DNA of 64,000 nt from Rhodococcus opacus B4 (lineage in GTDB: Bacteria > Actinomycetota > Actinomycetes > Mycobacteriales > Mycobacteriaceae), in contig NC_012520.1 in the NCBI RefSeq assembly GCF_000010805.1, positions 124,001 through 188,000 of the forward strand. The letters are read 5' to 3'. The translations under genes were made by a program, and so were the position numbers. A model generated the notes under the pieces. It had not been told where the DNA came from. It worked only from the letters and a program-made list of their open reading frames with translations, and did not search any database. Within the stretch, counting starts at the first letter, position 1; the number at the start of each line of letters is the position of its first letter. Shown here piece by piece: positions 17,974-27,259 of the stretch.

Positions 17974-19035
17974 TTGACTGTGTCGATGATCTTGGAAGAG
18001 AAGTGGCCGGTCCTGTGCCGGCACGAGCGGGCGGCCGAGTGGTTGCAGATCTGGACCGATCTGGGGCGGGCGCCTCGCACGATCGATGCGTACGCTCGCG
18101 GCCTGGCCGAGTACCTGCTCGTCTGCGAGCGTGAAGGCGTCGATCCGGTTGTCGCGACCCGGGCCCAAATCGCCTTGTTTGTAAGGGACTTGCGGACTCG
18201 ACCGAGTCGGCGCGGTACCAATGTTGTCGCGTTGGACTCGGGTTCGGGTCTGGCGAACGCGACGCTGCAGCAGCGACTGGTTCCGGTGCGGTTGTTCTAC
18301 GACTTCCTGGTCGAGGAGGGGGTCCGCGAGTCCAACCCGGTCGGTCGCGGGCGTTACACGCCGGGCCGGCACTTCGGTGGGCAGCCCCGGCCGCTCGTCC
18401 CGCGGATGGTCAAGTTGCCGTGGATCCCCGGCGAGGCCGAGTGGTTGCAGCTGCTCGACGTTTTCCGGCTCGAGCCGATCCGTAACCGGCTGATGCTGGC
18501 GCTGGCCTACGACTCGGCGCTGCGCCGTGAAGAGCTGTGCTCGCTCCGTACCGACGATCTCGATCCCGCGCACCGCATGCTGCGGGTGCGGCCGGAGACG
18601 ACCAAGACCCGTCGAGGGCGGGTGGTGCCGTACTCTGCGGCGACCGGGGTGCTGCTGTCGGGCTACCTCGCCCACCGGGCCGGGATCAGCCGCGCCCGGG
18701 GGCCGCTGTTCTTGTCCGAGTCACGGCGCAATTTCGGTGAGCCGCTGAGCTTGTGGAGCTGGTCGAAGGTGGTGCGGCGAGTCGCGTTGGCTGCTGATGT
18801 TCCGCAGTTCTCTACGCATACCACCCGACACCTGTGTCTGACCGACCTGGCGCGAATGGGCTGGGAGCTGCATGCGATCGCAACCTTCGCCGGGCACCGT
18901 TCCACCGAGTCGACGCTGACCTATATTCACCTGTCGGGTCGGGATCTTGCGGAGAAGCTGAATCGTGCAATGACGCACCTGCATGCGCAGCGCATCAGCA
19001 TGCTCACCGCACCCGACGGGACGGGTCCGGCGTGA
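17974..19035 (+). CDS. Tyrosine recombinase, TnpA-like (copy 1)
   Basis: About 353 aa. N-terminal core-binding domain (LGRAPRTIDAYARGLAEYLL) and C-terminal catalytic domain, with the first Arg in DSALRREELCSLR, the H-x-x-R box in THTTRHLCLTDLA, and GHRSTESTLTYIH ending in the nucleophilic Tyr. Length matches Tn554 TnpA (about 360 aa). TTG 17974 follows GAGGGG; GTG 17980 and ATG 17986 are alternatives. It overlaps the next recombinase by 4 bp (GTGA), so both are made together. Confidence 0.88.
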   Translation: MTVSMILEEKWPVLCRHERAAEWLQIWTDLGRAPRTIDAYARGLAEYLLVCEREGVDPVVATRAQIALFVRDLRTRPSRRGTNVVALDSGSGLANATLQQRLVPVRLFYDFLVEEGVRESNPVGRGRYTPGRHFGGQPRPLVPRMVKLPWIPGEAEWLQLLDVFRLEPIRNRLMLALAYDSALRREELCSLRTDDLDPAHRMLRVRPETTKTRRGRVVPYSAATGVLLSGYLAHRAGISRARGPLFLSESRRNFGEPLSLWSWSKVVRRVALAADVPQFSTHTTRHLCLTDLARMGWELHAIATFAGHRSTESTLTYIHLSGRDLAEKLNRAMTHLHAQRISMLTAPDGTGPA

Positions 19036-21368
19036 CCGCCGCGGTTCGTGCCGTCGGCGAGGCGGATGCCACGTGGCCGGCGTCGACGTTTCCGGTGTCC
19101 CTCGAACGCTACGATCGCCGGGAGGAGCTGACCGATGCGGAGCGCCGAGCACTGCGCGATTTGAGCCCGAAGGCGTTGCGCCGCAATAGAGCGCGGGGAA
19201 TCCCACGCCGGACCGCGACCCACTGGACGGCGCTGGTGCGGCTCGTCGAGCCGCTCGACACCGCGCGGGCCGGGTTGCATCATGGCGATGACGCCCGGTT
19301 TCGGCGGGCCGGGGCGCACGCGGCCGCTATCATCTTGCAGAACTGCGCGGACACCGGCCGGTCCTACTGGGCGTGGACGAGCGAGGACTGGGCGCAGCTG
19401 TGTGGTTCGAGCGCCGAGGCCTTCGTCGCGGCCAGGGAACTGCCTACCGAGACCACCGTGCGTCCCTTCCTCGTCGCTCTGGCCTATCTGCTCGGCAGCT
19501 TCGACGCCTTCCAACTATTGGGCACATTCAACCGGCTGCACCTGGCCCGCCTCGTCTTCGGCGCCGAGGCGATCGAGGAGTCGATGCGCCAGGCCAGCGC
19601 GGTCCTGGACCAGTGGGGGTACCGCGGCGTCTTTATCGGCAAACACCGACTGCGCGGGGGGCTCAGCCAGGCCCTGCTGATCAACCGCAGTTCCAGGCTC
19701 GAGGATCTGGATACCGCGGCATTCGACCGGCTGCGCGTGCACCCAGCCACCAACGATCACCAAGGCGAGATGCTCTACGCGCTCCAACGTGCCGTCGCCG
19801 CACTCGGACACTGCGACCCGCCGGTGCGCACCGGAGACAACCCCTACGCCGTCATCGAAGGCACCACCGACAGCTGGGCCAACTGGGTCGCCCGTTGGCA
19901 CGACACCTCCACGCTCACCCCGCGGGTCCGCAGGACCATCCGCACCATCCTGGCCAAGGCCGGGCGGTGGCTCGCCGCCGAACATCCCGAGATCACCGAA
20001 CCCGGGCAATGGACCCGCCAGACCAGCGCCGCCTGGGTCGCGGCCGTGGACCGCATGACCGTCGGCGACTACGTCCAACGCCGCGACCACCTCCGCGCCC
20101 GCACCGGAGACCCGATCTCCCCACGCACCAAAGCCCACATTCTCATGGCCACCCGCACCTTCTTCCGCGACTGCCAGGAGTGGGAATGGATCGATCGTCG
20201 CTTCGACCCGGCCCGGGCACTCGCACTGCCCCGCAGCGTGTCCGCACTGATCGGCACCAACCCGCGTGTCATTGCCGACGATGTGTGGGCGAAGCTGCTC
20301 TGGGCCGGGCTCAATCTCGACTCGAGTGACCTGCCCGGCAATTCCGCCCACACCTACTACCCAATGGAGCTGATCCGGGCGATCACACTGACCTGGCTCT
20401 TCGGCGGACTGCGCAGCGACGAGCTATCGCGGCTGCGAGTTGGCTGCGTGCGTTGGCAACACGACGGTCAGCCCATTGCTGCCGACTCACCCGACGTGCT
20501 CGCTGAGGACGCCGTCTGCCTGCTGGAGGTCCCCGTCCACAAGACCGGCACCGCGTTCACGAAACCCGTCGATCCCCTTCTGGGACAGGCGCTCGAGGCC
20601 TGGCAAGCCCTGCGCCCGCCTCAGCCGAAGACACTCGACCGCAAGACCAGCGAACAGGTGGACATGCTCTTCGCCTTCCGCGCGCACCCGGTCGCAAAGA
20701 ACTACATCAACCGCACGATCATTCCCGCGCTCTGCGCCAAGGCCGGTGTTCCGAGCAGCGACGTCCGCGGCAACATCACCAGTCACCGGGCCCGCTCCAC
20801 GATCGCGACCCAGCTCTACAACGCCAAGGAACCGATGACACTGTTCGAGCTGCAGGCCTGGCTCGGCCACCGCACCCCGAACACCACCCAGCACTACGCG
20901 AAAATCACCCCGAACACGCTGTCCAAGGCCTACAACGAAGCCGGCTACTTCGCCCGCAACGTACGCACCATCGAAGTGCTCGTCGACCGCGACGCCGTCA
21001 CCTCCGGCGGCGCCGCCACCGGCCAACCCTGGCAGCACTACGACCTCGGCCACGGCTGGTGCAGCTACACCTTTTTCGAGCAGTGCCAGCACCGGATGGC
21101 CTGCGCACGCTGCGACTTCTACACGCCGAAAGACTCCAGCAAAGCCCAGCTACTCGAGGCCAGCGGCAACCTACAACGCATGCTCACCAGCATCCCGCTC
21201 ACCGACGACGAACGCGCCGCCGTCGATGACGGACACACCGCCGTCGCGGCGCTGCTCGAGCGCCTCACCGACCTCCCTACACCCGCCGGGCCCACCCCAC
21301 GAGAGATCGGTACGTCCCCGACCGTGACCCTGCTGCCGATCGTGCAAGTCCGACACGGAGAACCCTGA
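19032..21368 (+). CDS. Large tyrosine recombinase, TnpB-like (copy 1)
   Basis: A 778-aa protein from GTG 19032. A long N-terminal part carries core-binding-like helices. The C-terminal catalytic domain has Arg (FGGLRSDELSRLR), the H-x-x-R box (TSHRARSTIATQL) and LGHRTPNTTQHYAKI with the Tyr. A Cys-rich tail (WCSYTFFEQCQHRMACARCD) could bind zinc, as in other large recombinases of this type. The frame stays open upstream, but the GTGA overlap with tnpA and family pattern favour GTG 19032. It would act with the preceding recombinase in excision and insertion of the unit. Confidence 0.85.
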   Translation: MTAAVRAVGEADATWPASTFPVSLERYDRREELTDAERRALRDLSPKALRRNRARGIPRRTATHWTALVRLVEPLDTARAGLHHGDDARFRRAGAHAAAIILQNCADTGRSYWAWTSEDWAQLCGSSAEAFVAARELPTETTVRPFLVALAYLLGSFDAFQLLGTFNRLHLARLVFGAEAIEESMRQASAVLDQWGYRGVFIGKHRLRGGLSQALLINRSSRLEDLDTAAFDRLRVHPATNDHQGEMLYALQRAVAALGHCDPPVRTGDNPYAVIEGTTDSWANWVARWHDTSTLTPRVRRTIRTILAKAGRWLAAEHPEITEPGQWTRQTSAAWVAAVDRMTVGDYVQRRDHLRARTGDPISPRTKAHILMATRTFFRDCQEWEWIDRRFDPARALALPRSVSALIGTNPRVIADDVWAKLLWAGLNLDSSDLPGNSAHTYYPMELIRAITLTWLFGGLRSDELSRLRVGCVRWQHDGQPIAADSPDVLAEDAVCLLEVPVHKTGTAFTKPVDPLLGQALEAWQALRPPQPKTLDRKTSEQVDMLFAFRAHPVAKNYINRTIIPALCAKAGVPSSDVRGNITSHRARSTIATQLYNAKEPMTLFELQAWLGHRTPNTTQHYAKITPNTLSKAYNEAGYFARNVRTIEVLVDRDAVTSGGAATGQPWQHYDLGHGWCSYTFFEQCQHRMACARCDFYTPKDSSKAQLLEASGNLQRMLTSIPLTDDERAAVDDGHTAVAALLERLTDLPTPAGPTPREIGTSPTVTLLPIVQVRHGEP

Positions 21369-21554
21369 TGAACTTGACAATCCTGATTCCACATAATGGC
21401 CACGGTGATCGACATCTTCTCACGCCGGGTGGTGGGCTGGTCGATCGCTGACCACATGCGCACCGATCTCGTCACGGACGCGATCGAGATGGCGGTGCGC
21501 ACCCGCGGTGGTGACGTCGGTGGCGTTATCTTCCACAGCGACCGCGGATCACAG

Positions 21555-23004
21555 GGCGGATTCAACCGGTCGTCGCAACACCGTGCCGTGAGGACGAGTG
21601 TACCTGTTCGGCAAACACTTCCGCTGGAGTTCTCCAACCGTGCACTTTTCGGGGGCGGTTGTTGAGCGCATCGGCGACCGCCTGAAGCTCACGGAACTTG
21701 TATCGGGACAGATCAGTTCCCTTCGGAAAATATTGTCGCAGCAGCCCATTGGTGTTCTCATTCGTTCCGCGCTGCCATGGACTGTACGGATCACAGAAGT
21801 AGACACGGATACCCGTAGATGCCGTCAGCTCGGCATGACGCGCGAGTTCCTTTCCGCGATCCCACGTCACGGATCTGCGTAGATGCTCGGGCAGCGGTGA
21901 CAGCGTCGCGGCCAGAGCATCACGAACGGACTCCGAACCATATCCGGACAGCGCCGGCCCGTTCTTCACCATCGCCGCTGTTCCATAGCCCTTCAGTCGC
22001 GGCAGGTGTAGTAGAGTCGTGTATCTGCTGGTGCGCTCGACGAGCGTGCCGATCGCGGACCGGGTCAGACCGATGATGAGGTCGCCCTCCCAATGCCCCG
22101 GCGTCTTCCGGCTCTCGACCTCCTCCGGACGGGCGCTGATGGTCACCTCCTCGGTGATAAATCCGGTGCGCTGCTTCCGTGCTCGCGCACGAGGCTTTCG
22201 CAGCGCCCGGCCGGTGCGCAAGCACGCGACGAGCTCCCGCTCCAGGCCGCCGCGACCCTCGATGTAGAGCGATTGGTAGATCGCCTCAGGTGAAATGCGC
22301 ATCGTCGGGTCCTCCGGATAGTCGATCGGTAGGCGATTCGAGATCTGCTCCGGACTCCACGCCGTCGCCCACCGACGATCACCGCGCCGAGGCTTGTTTC
22401 GGCCAATCCAAGCGGCATCCGGACCGGACACCACGGTTCCATCGTCGGCACGAATCACACCAGACAGTTTGTCCTGCACATATTCTCGTAGCCGATCGTG
22501 TTCGGCGAGCTTCGCTGGTTTTGGGCGCCTCGCGGCGAGGTCGGCCTTCCACTGTGCGGTCGACGCTCGGTATGTGAGCTTGCCATTGCGGGTGGCGGCG
22601 TTCCGCCGCAACTCCCGCGAGATCGTCGACGGTGACCGTCCGATCCGGTCAGCGATGTCGCGCATACTCATACCCTTGGCTCGCAGCAGCGCGATATCCT
22701 CACGCTCGGTGAACGACAGGTACCTCCCCGAGACCGGGGTCAACTCGATCGGTGGCATCCCACCAGCCTGGCGGAACCACCGTGTCCCCACCGGCCCCGA
22801 CACGCCGCATGTGGTCGCTGCGTCGTCGCTCGTGAGACCCTCGGCGATCCGCGTCCAGAATGCCCGCTCTAGATCTCGGCGTATCGGAGGCCGTCCCGGT
22901 GACCGCATCACCGCACGCCCCGTCAACGCTGCTGCCCACCCGGGTGGTCGTCCCATTCCCACACCTCCGTTATCGAGGTGTTGCTTCCACCGGTTGAGCC
23001 TGGT
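21555..23004 (-). mobile_element. IS30-family insertion sequence in IS3 orfB (copy 1)
   Basis: Inserted immediately after the second Asp motif of OrfB, with CAG duplicated at 21552-21554 and 23005-23007. The ends share an inverted TCAACCGGT core near each terminus. It carries one transposase gene on the minus strand. The equivalent element in copy 2 is 38501-39950. Confidence 0.85.
21562..22956 (-). CDS. IS30-family transposase (copy 1)
   Basis: A 464-aa transposase starting at ATG 22956 behind GGAGGTG. It has the N-terminal helix-turn-helix (MSMRDIADRIGRSPSTISRE) and the DDE domain: TPGHWEGDLIIG (first Asp), RSVTWDRGKELARHAE (second) and SPWQRGTNENTNGLLRQYFP (Glu). Length is at the long side for IS30, with an extra N-terminal segment (DDAATTCGVSGPVGTRWFRQ) found in many actinobacterial members. 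It appears intact and could mobilise both copies. Confidence 0.92.
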   Translation of the reverse strand: MGRPPGWAAALTGRAVMRSPGRPPIRRDLERAFWTRIAEGLTSDDAATTCGVSGPVGTRWFRQAGGMPPIELTPVSGRYLSFTEREDIALLRAKGMSMRDIADRIGRSPSTISRELRRNAATRNGKLTYRASTAQWKADLAARRPKPAKLAEHDRLREYVQDKLSGVIRADDGTVVSGPDAAWIGRNKPRRGDRRWATAWSPEQISNRLPIDYPEDPTMRISPEAIYQSLYIEGRGGLERELVACLRTGRALRKPRARARKQRTGFITEEVTISARPEEVESRKTPGHWEGDLIIGLTRSAIGTLVERTSRYTTLLHLPRLKGYGTAAMVKNGPALSGYGSESVRDALAATLSPLPEHLRRSVTWDRGKELARHAELTASTGIRVYFCDPYSPWQRGTNENTNGLLRQYFPKGTDLSRYKFRELQAVADALNNRPRKVHGWRTPAEVFAEQVHSSSRHGVATTG

Positions 23005-23327
23005 CAGTACACCGCAGCAGCTTTCGTCGATGTATGCCGCCGTCATGGGATTCAGCTAAGTCGAGGACGGGTCGGCTCGAGTTACGATAATGCTCTCGCC
23101 GAGTCGTTCTTCCAAGGACTCAAGAGGGAGTGGCTGCACGGACGGAGTTGGACGTCGAAGTCGCAGGCACGGCTGGACCTGTTCGAGTGGCTCTCGTACT
23201 TCAATCGACGTCGCCGTCACTCCGCCCTCGGATACCTCACCCCAGTGGAGTTCGAACAACGACTCATCGCGTCGTCTACGCTGTCAGTCGCCGCATGAAA
23301 TCCGGTGTCCACTCCCGAGGGGCAACC

Positions 23328-23774
23328 TCACGTGTAATTTGCCCCGAAGAGGTCAACGTAGTTCAGGTCACCGAGGACGCGTCCTGCGCCGAGATCCCAA
23401 CCGGGAATCTTCCCGTCGTCGAATCGAACCGGAATCAGCCAGGTCACGCCGGGTGCCATCTGGCGGAACTCCTCGACGGCGAGAGTGAGTTCTTCGTTCA
23501 TGACGGTCTTGGGCCGTGCGCGGGAGTTGTCGGAGAAACACGCGAGGAAGATCAGTGCTCCTGATCGAATTGCATCTCGGATTTTTGCCTTCCAATTGTC
23601 GCCGGGGGCGAGTGATGTCCGGTCTCTCCAGTAGGGGATCTGGGCTGCGTCAAGGATTTTGCAGAGTTGGTCGACCTGCTGTTGATCCTCTTTGACGTAG
23701 GAGATGAACACGTGTTTGCCCTCGGCTGATGTCACGCCGAGATCGTATCCTTCCCTGATCCGGGGCGATGGCAT
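23328..23774 (-). pseudogene. TIR-domain protein, 3' end cut by IS3 copy 1
   Basis: About 148 aa with a TIR fold: KHVFISYVKEDQQQVDQL (box 1-like), IPYWRDRTSLAPGDNWKAKI, GALIFLACFSDNSRAR, then ELTLAVEEFR and WLIPVRFDD. Bacterial TIR domains often hydrolyse NAD+ in anti-phage systems, and a Glu in this last region is usually catalytic. The stop TGA (23328-23330) lies inside the IS3 terminal repeat, so the true C-terminus is lost. ATG 23774 is a likely start; GTG further in (TSAEGKH) is possible. No partner gene of a known TIR system remains. Confidence 0.75.
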
Positions 23775-24096
23775 GTACCTGTGTGGTGTCGTCGGGGGCG
23801 TCCGGCGGTTTACCGGCGTCGGGTGTGGGGTGGCGGCCCGCCGGGTCAGGGCAGCTCCGTGTTGAGGCACGCAATCATCCCGAACAGCTCACCCGGAACT
23901 GTTCTGGTGCCATGGAAGTCGCGGAGCGAGCGTGCTGCCGAGGAGGGCACTATTACATCGAGGAGTCAGTTTGGGTGAATCTGATGCTGCCTTGGGACGT
24001 GAGTGGGTGGTGATCGATCCCGCCACAGTCGACGGAGGTGGGTCGGACTTGGGCCCCGACGACGGTACACCCGCAACTGCTAGTAGACCGTCGCGG

Positions 24097-25147
24097 CTAA
24101 GTGTTGGGATATAGGTGGCGGAGTTTGATGCGGGCGTCGTCGGTGGTGAAGTGCCACTGGACCTGGCGTTGATCGGCGTTGGTCTGTCGTTGCCAGGCGG
24201 CGAGTTCGGCGTTGAGGATTCCGAGGTCCTCGATGTGCCGGTCCAGGTACTGGCGGGTCAGCGCGGAGAGCTCGATCTCGGCGATGTTGAGCCACGAGCC
24301 GTGTTTGGGGGTGTGGTGGATCTTGAGCCGCTGCGCGAGCGCGAACGCCTCGGCCGGCTCGAAGGCCTCGTAGAGCGATCCGATGCCGTGGGTGCCTGAG
24401 GTTGTCCATCACCAGCAACACCGTCTCTGCGTCGGGATAGTCCACGCACAGCAGGTCTTTGACCTGCCCGGCCCAGTCGACCTTGGTGCGCCGGGGCTGG
24501 GAATCGACACGCCGCCAGCCGGCCAGGGGCTCGACCCAGCAGAAGATCGAGCAGGTCCCGTGCCGCACGTACTCGGAGTCCTCCTTCAGATCGCGTCCCG
24601 GGCCCGCTGGGATCGGGTCATGCGCGTGAGCGAGGAGCTGGTAGGGATTCTCGTCCATGCACACCACCGGGCGTGAGGGATCGTGGGGGCGGGCGTAGAC
24701 CGACAGGATGTCTTCCATGCGGGCCGCGAACTCTGCGTTGGCCCGCGGCGGGATGGTCCAGCACTTCTTCAGGTGAGGACGAAGTTTCGTTTTTTTAAAA
24801 CCCGGCCGATGGTCGAGTGGTCCAGGTCGGGGATGTCGTCGACCAGGGCGACGTGCTTCTCCAGCAGTCGCAGCGACCACCGCGACCGACCCTCGGGCGG
24901 CTTCGAGCAGGCCAACGCAATCAACCTGGCCTCGATCTCACCAGTGATCTCCCGACGGCACCGGTGGGAGGTCACGCTGCTTGCGACCGATCGTGGCCTC
25001 CACGTCTCGACCGGTCTCAGCGAACCGATTGGCCACCAGCCGCAACGTCTCACCCGAGACCTCCAACCGTGCCGCGATCACCTCCTTCTCATCAACCACC
25101 CCGACCGAGGTGTCCAGCGCCAGCAACACCCGGGCCCGCCGGATCAT
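24097..25147 (-). pseudogene. IS630-family transposase, multiply frameshifted
   Basis: Pieces in order: VVDEKEVIAARLEVSGETLR (helix-turn-helix), [20 protein letters not shown], then in another frame [20 protein letters not shown] (first Asp) and [11 protein letters not shown] (second Asp), then another frame with [36 protein letters not shown] (Glu) and the terminus [13 protein letters not shown]. At least three frame changes (near 24950, 24800 and 24395) are needed to join them, so this is a dead element. Confidence 0.8.
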
Positions 25148-25332
25148 CGGGCAGGTGCTGACCTGGACCGTCGACGAAGCACCGGAAGCGGACGGATGGG
25201 AGTTCGCGCACCTGTACCCGAACGGCGCTCGGGCGCACCGCACCGCACTCCTGCCTGACGGACATCGCAACCGCGGTGACGACTGGCGGGGAAGCCCGGA
25301 TGGGGTTGCTGCCATGGCGGCTTTGCTGCGGG

Positions 25333-25821
25333 TCAGAGAATCGTGCGGCACTCTGTCGCGGCGTGGACCGCGGACGGCTCGAATGACAGGATGGCCAGGT
25401 CACGACGCCGGCGTTGGGGGCGGTTCGGGTGGTGGCGCGGGCGCGCGTCGGGGTGGGTGAGGTCGCGTACTCGCACGTCGAGGAGTTGGGCTAGGGCTAT
25501 TGTCTGATCCCAGGTCGGGTAGGCCTGGCCGGCCTCCCATAGGTCGACGGTGGGTTCTTCTGCGTGGCAGGCGATGTCGACGGTGGGCCCGGAGTGTCGG
25601 CCGTTGTCGAGGAGGTGGCTGATGTACCAGGGGACGAGCTTGCCGGCTTGCCAGAGGTCGTGCTCGTCGCTGTCCGGATCGACGAAGGGACCACTGACGG
25701 CGAATTCGCTCGCGAATAGCCTGAGGCGCGCGAGGTCCGCCGGCGATGCTGATTCCACGCTCTGTTCGACCCCCGGCTGATCGCGGGCGGTTGCGGATCT
25801 GCGACGAAAGAACTTGAACAT
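25333..25821 (-). CDS. Hypothetical protein with a helix-turn-helix-like C-terminal segment
   Basis: 162 aa, starting at ATG 25821 after CAGGAG. No catalytic motif. The segment HAEEPTVDLWEAGQAYPTWD followed by QTIALAQLLDVRVRDLTHP resembles Cro/XRE-like repressor helices of actinobacterial proteins of unknown function, and FVDPDSDEHDLWQAGKLVPW is a Trp-rich acidic region. It lies between IS remnants. The Arg-rich C-terminal 30 residues could be foreign read-through. Function is not assigned. Confidence 0.55.
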   Translation of the reverse strand: MFKFFRRRSATARDQPGVEQSVESASPADLARLRLFASEFAVSGPFVDPDSDEHDLWQAGKLVPWYISHLLDNGRHSGPTVDIACHAEEPTVDLWEAGQAYPTWDQTIALAQLLDVRVRDLTHPDARPRHHPNRPQRRRRDLAILSFEPSAVHAATECRTIL

Positions 25822-26111
25822 GGGTGCTCCTGTCGGTGTGAGGGCGGACCGTGTTAGCGCTCACCCAGATGTCAGCGGCGGATCGTTCAGGGGTGTATGT
25901 CGTTTTGTCGTCGTATCTTATGGGCGTCACGGCCGACGCTGCCGGCGGTCGATGGTTCCGTGACTTGGCCTGCGCGAGCCTCTGACGTGGGCAGTGTCCT
26001 GTCTTCGACACGAGAATGAGGGCATGGTCGTGGAGATGAAGCACGATGGCCTGCGGACGGCGGCATCCGCCGCCGGCCCCCTGTCGCCCGTGAGGCTGCG
26101 GCACTTGGGTG

Positions 26112-27227
26112 ACGATGGCCGGCATCACCGGCGCCGTCCGCGGCCGGCACCGCATTGTCACCACGAGAAGCGACGATACCGCGCCGCGTCACCCGGCTCT
26201 GATCGGACGAGCATGGTCGACACCGACCCACCCGGCTCAGTGGTGGGTAGCCGACTTCACCTACACCTGGACGTTGTCGGGATTCTGCTACACCGCGTTC
26301 TGCGTCGACGTCTTCTCCCGCCGGATCCTCGGCTGGCGAGTGATGACCAGCAAATCTACTCCGCTGGTCACATCGGTGCTCGAACAAGTATTGTTCACCC
26401 GACGTCGACACGACTTCCACTTCACAGCAACCGGTTTGGTGCATCACTCCGATTAAGCCGAGGTTTTCGTTAGCCGAGGAATTCAGGGTTAGGGCTGGTC
26501 AGCTGCTTATGTCGGTCGGATTTTTCGGCTTAACGTTTCCGATTCATCGAAGGTGCAGAAGGATCGCAGTGCGTTTTCGGTGAGGTGGTGTTCGGCGGGG
26601 CGCCGGGGTTGAGGAGGCGGCGTTGACGGCGGCGCGCGTCAGGTCGATGGTGGCGAGTGTGTAGAAGATGGTGGTGGTTGGTACCTTTCGTGGCCGAGGA
26701 GACGCATGTCGGCGACAACGACGGCACCGATTTGGTGCTCGTCTTGTCCATTGCAACATCCTTCCCATTGGGGCAATGGACACCGACAAACGTACGCCAG
26801 GCAATCAATCATTAAGCCGAAGAATTCCTCAGAAATCTCTGCAGCACAGAAATACAGGCACTTCCTCGGCTTAACGAAAACCTCGGCTTAATCGGAGTTA
26901 AGCCGAACTCGGCTTAACTCCGATGCGGGAAGCCAATACACGTCGCTGGCCTTCACCCATGTGCTGCAGGAAGCCGGCATCGTCGGATCGATCGGCAGCG
27001 TCGGCGACGCCCTCGACAACGGACTCATGGAATCGGCGATCGGCTTGTACAAGACCGAGCTCCTCGGCCGCCATCCGATACTGAAAGGGAGGGCCGAACT
27101 CGAACGCGAAACGGCTGCGTGGGTGCACTGGTACAACAACAGCCGGCTTTCCGCACTCGACTACCTGACACCGGTCGAGTACGAAGATCGCTACCATCAA
27201 CAGACCACCTCGAGTGAGGTGGCGTAA
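26112..27227 (+). pseudogene. IS3-family OrfB remnant interrupted by a 463-bp insertion
   Basis: First part (to 26453): AGITGAVRGRHRIVTTRSDD, first Asp region QWWVADFTYTWTLSG, FCVDVFSRRILGWRV, and second Asp region GLVHHSD. After the insertion it resumes at 26925 with SQYTSLAF, then GDALDNGLMESAIGLYKTEL (Glu) and DYLTPVEYEDRYHQQ to the stop at 27227. The N-terminal part and OrfA are missing. It is a different IS3 subgroup (IS6110-like C-terminus) from the twin nested element. The right IS end is probably near 27259. Confidence 0.82.
26454..26916. mobile_element. 463-bp non-autonomous insertion with 8-bp target duplication
   Basis: ACTCCGAT is duplicated at 26446-26453 and 26917-26924. The element starts TAAGCCGAGGTTTTCGTTA; the inverse motif AACGAAAACCTCGGCTTA ends at 26890. 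It is followed by ATCGGAGT, the exact reverse complement of the target duplication, then by the palindrome TAAGCCGAACTCGGCTTA up to 26916. Further TAAGCCGA/TCGGCTTA copies occur near 26525, 26815 and 26870. No transposase frame of convincing length is present. Confidence 0.78.
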
Positions 27228-27259
27228 ACCGGGAGTCTCTACCGAATCCAGGACGCTTC

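Larger units (their letters stand above)
17903..21401 (+). mobile_element. Tn554-like two-recombinase unit, copy 1 (3,499 bp, same direction as IS3)
   Basis: Starts ATTAGTTACGTGGAATCA and ends TGATTCCACATAAT followed by GGCC; the ends share an inverted GTGGAATCA core. It encodes two overlapping tyrosine recombinases and nothing else recognisable. It sits between GTTGTTCTT and ACGGTGATC of the IS3 orfB. The same unit occupies the same site in copy 2 (40104-43602) in reverse orientation relative to the IS3. Tn554/RIT-type elements carry tandem tyrosine recombinases and insert site-specifically without normal target duplication. Confidence 0.8.
17451..23298 (+). pseudogene. IS3-family transposase OrfB (copy 1), split into three parts
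   Basis: Exons are 17451-17902, 21402-21554 and 23008-23298. Part one carries the HTH_21 region and the first catalytic Asp (TKWCGDITYIPVGSSWLFL). Part two carries TVIDIFSRRVVGWSIADH and the second Asp (FHSDRGSQ). Part three has the Glu region (NALAESFFQGLKREW) and the IS3 C-terminus (NRRRRHSALGYLTPVEFE). The Tn554-like unit separates part one from two and IS30 separates two from three. Joined, they make a normal OrfB, so the interruptions alone inactivate it. Confidence 0.88.
17065..23330 (+). mobile_element. Nested IS3-family element, copy 1 (6,266 bp)
   Basis: Terminal inverted repeats are TGAGGCTGCACCCTTTGAGT at 17065 and TGAGGTTGCCCCTCGGGAGT as the reverse complement of the end at 23330. 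The IS3 is interrupted by a Tn554-like unit (17903-21401) and by an IS30 (21555-23004). An inverted copy of the same length lies at 38175-44440. No target duplication is visible (CGGT before, CGTG after), and both flanking genes are truncated, which suggests adjacent deletion or recombination. Confidence 0.9.

Noticed and set aside
18834..19031. Upstream extension of the large recombinase frame (844-aa version)
   Set aside because: The extension overlaps the end of the TnpA-like gene by 200 bp; the GTGA overlap at 19032 is a better start.
23328..25821. A complete TIR-based system such as Thoeris
   Set aside because: No NAD-binding effector or other partner gene is present near the truncated TIR gene; the neighbours are an IS630 remnant and a hypothetical protein.
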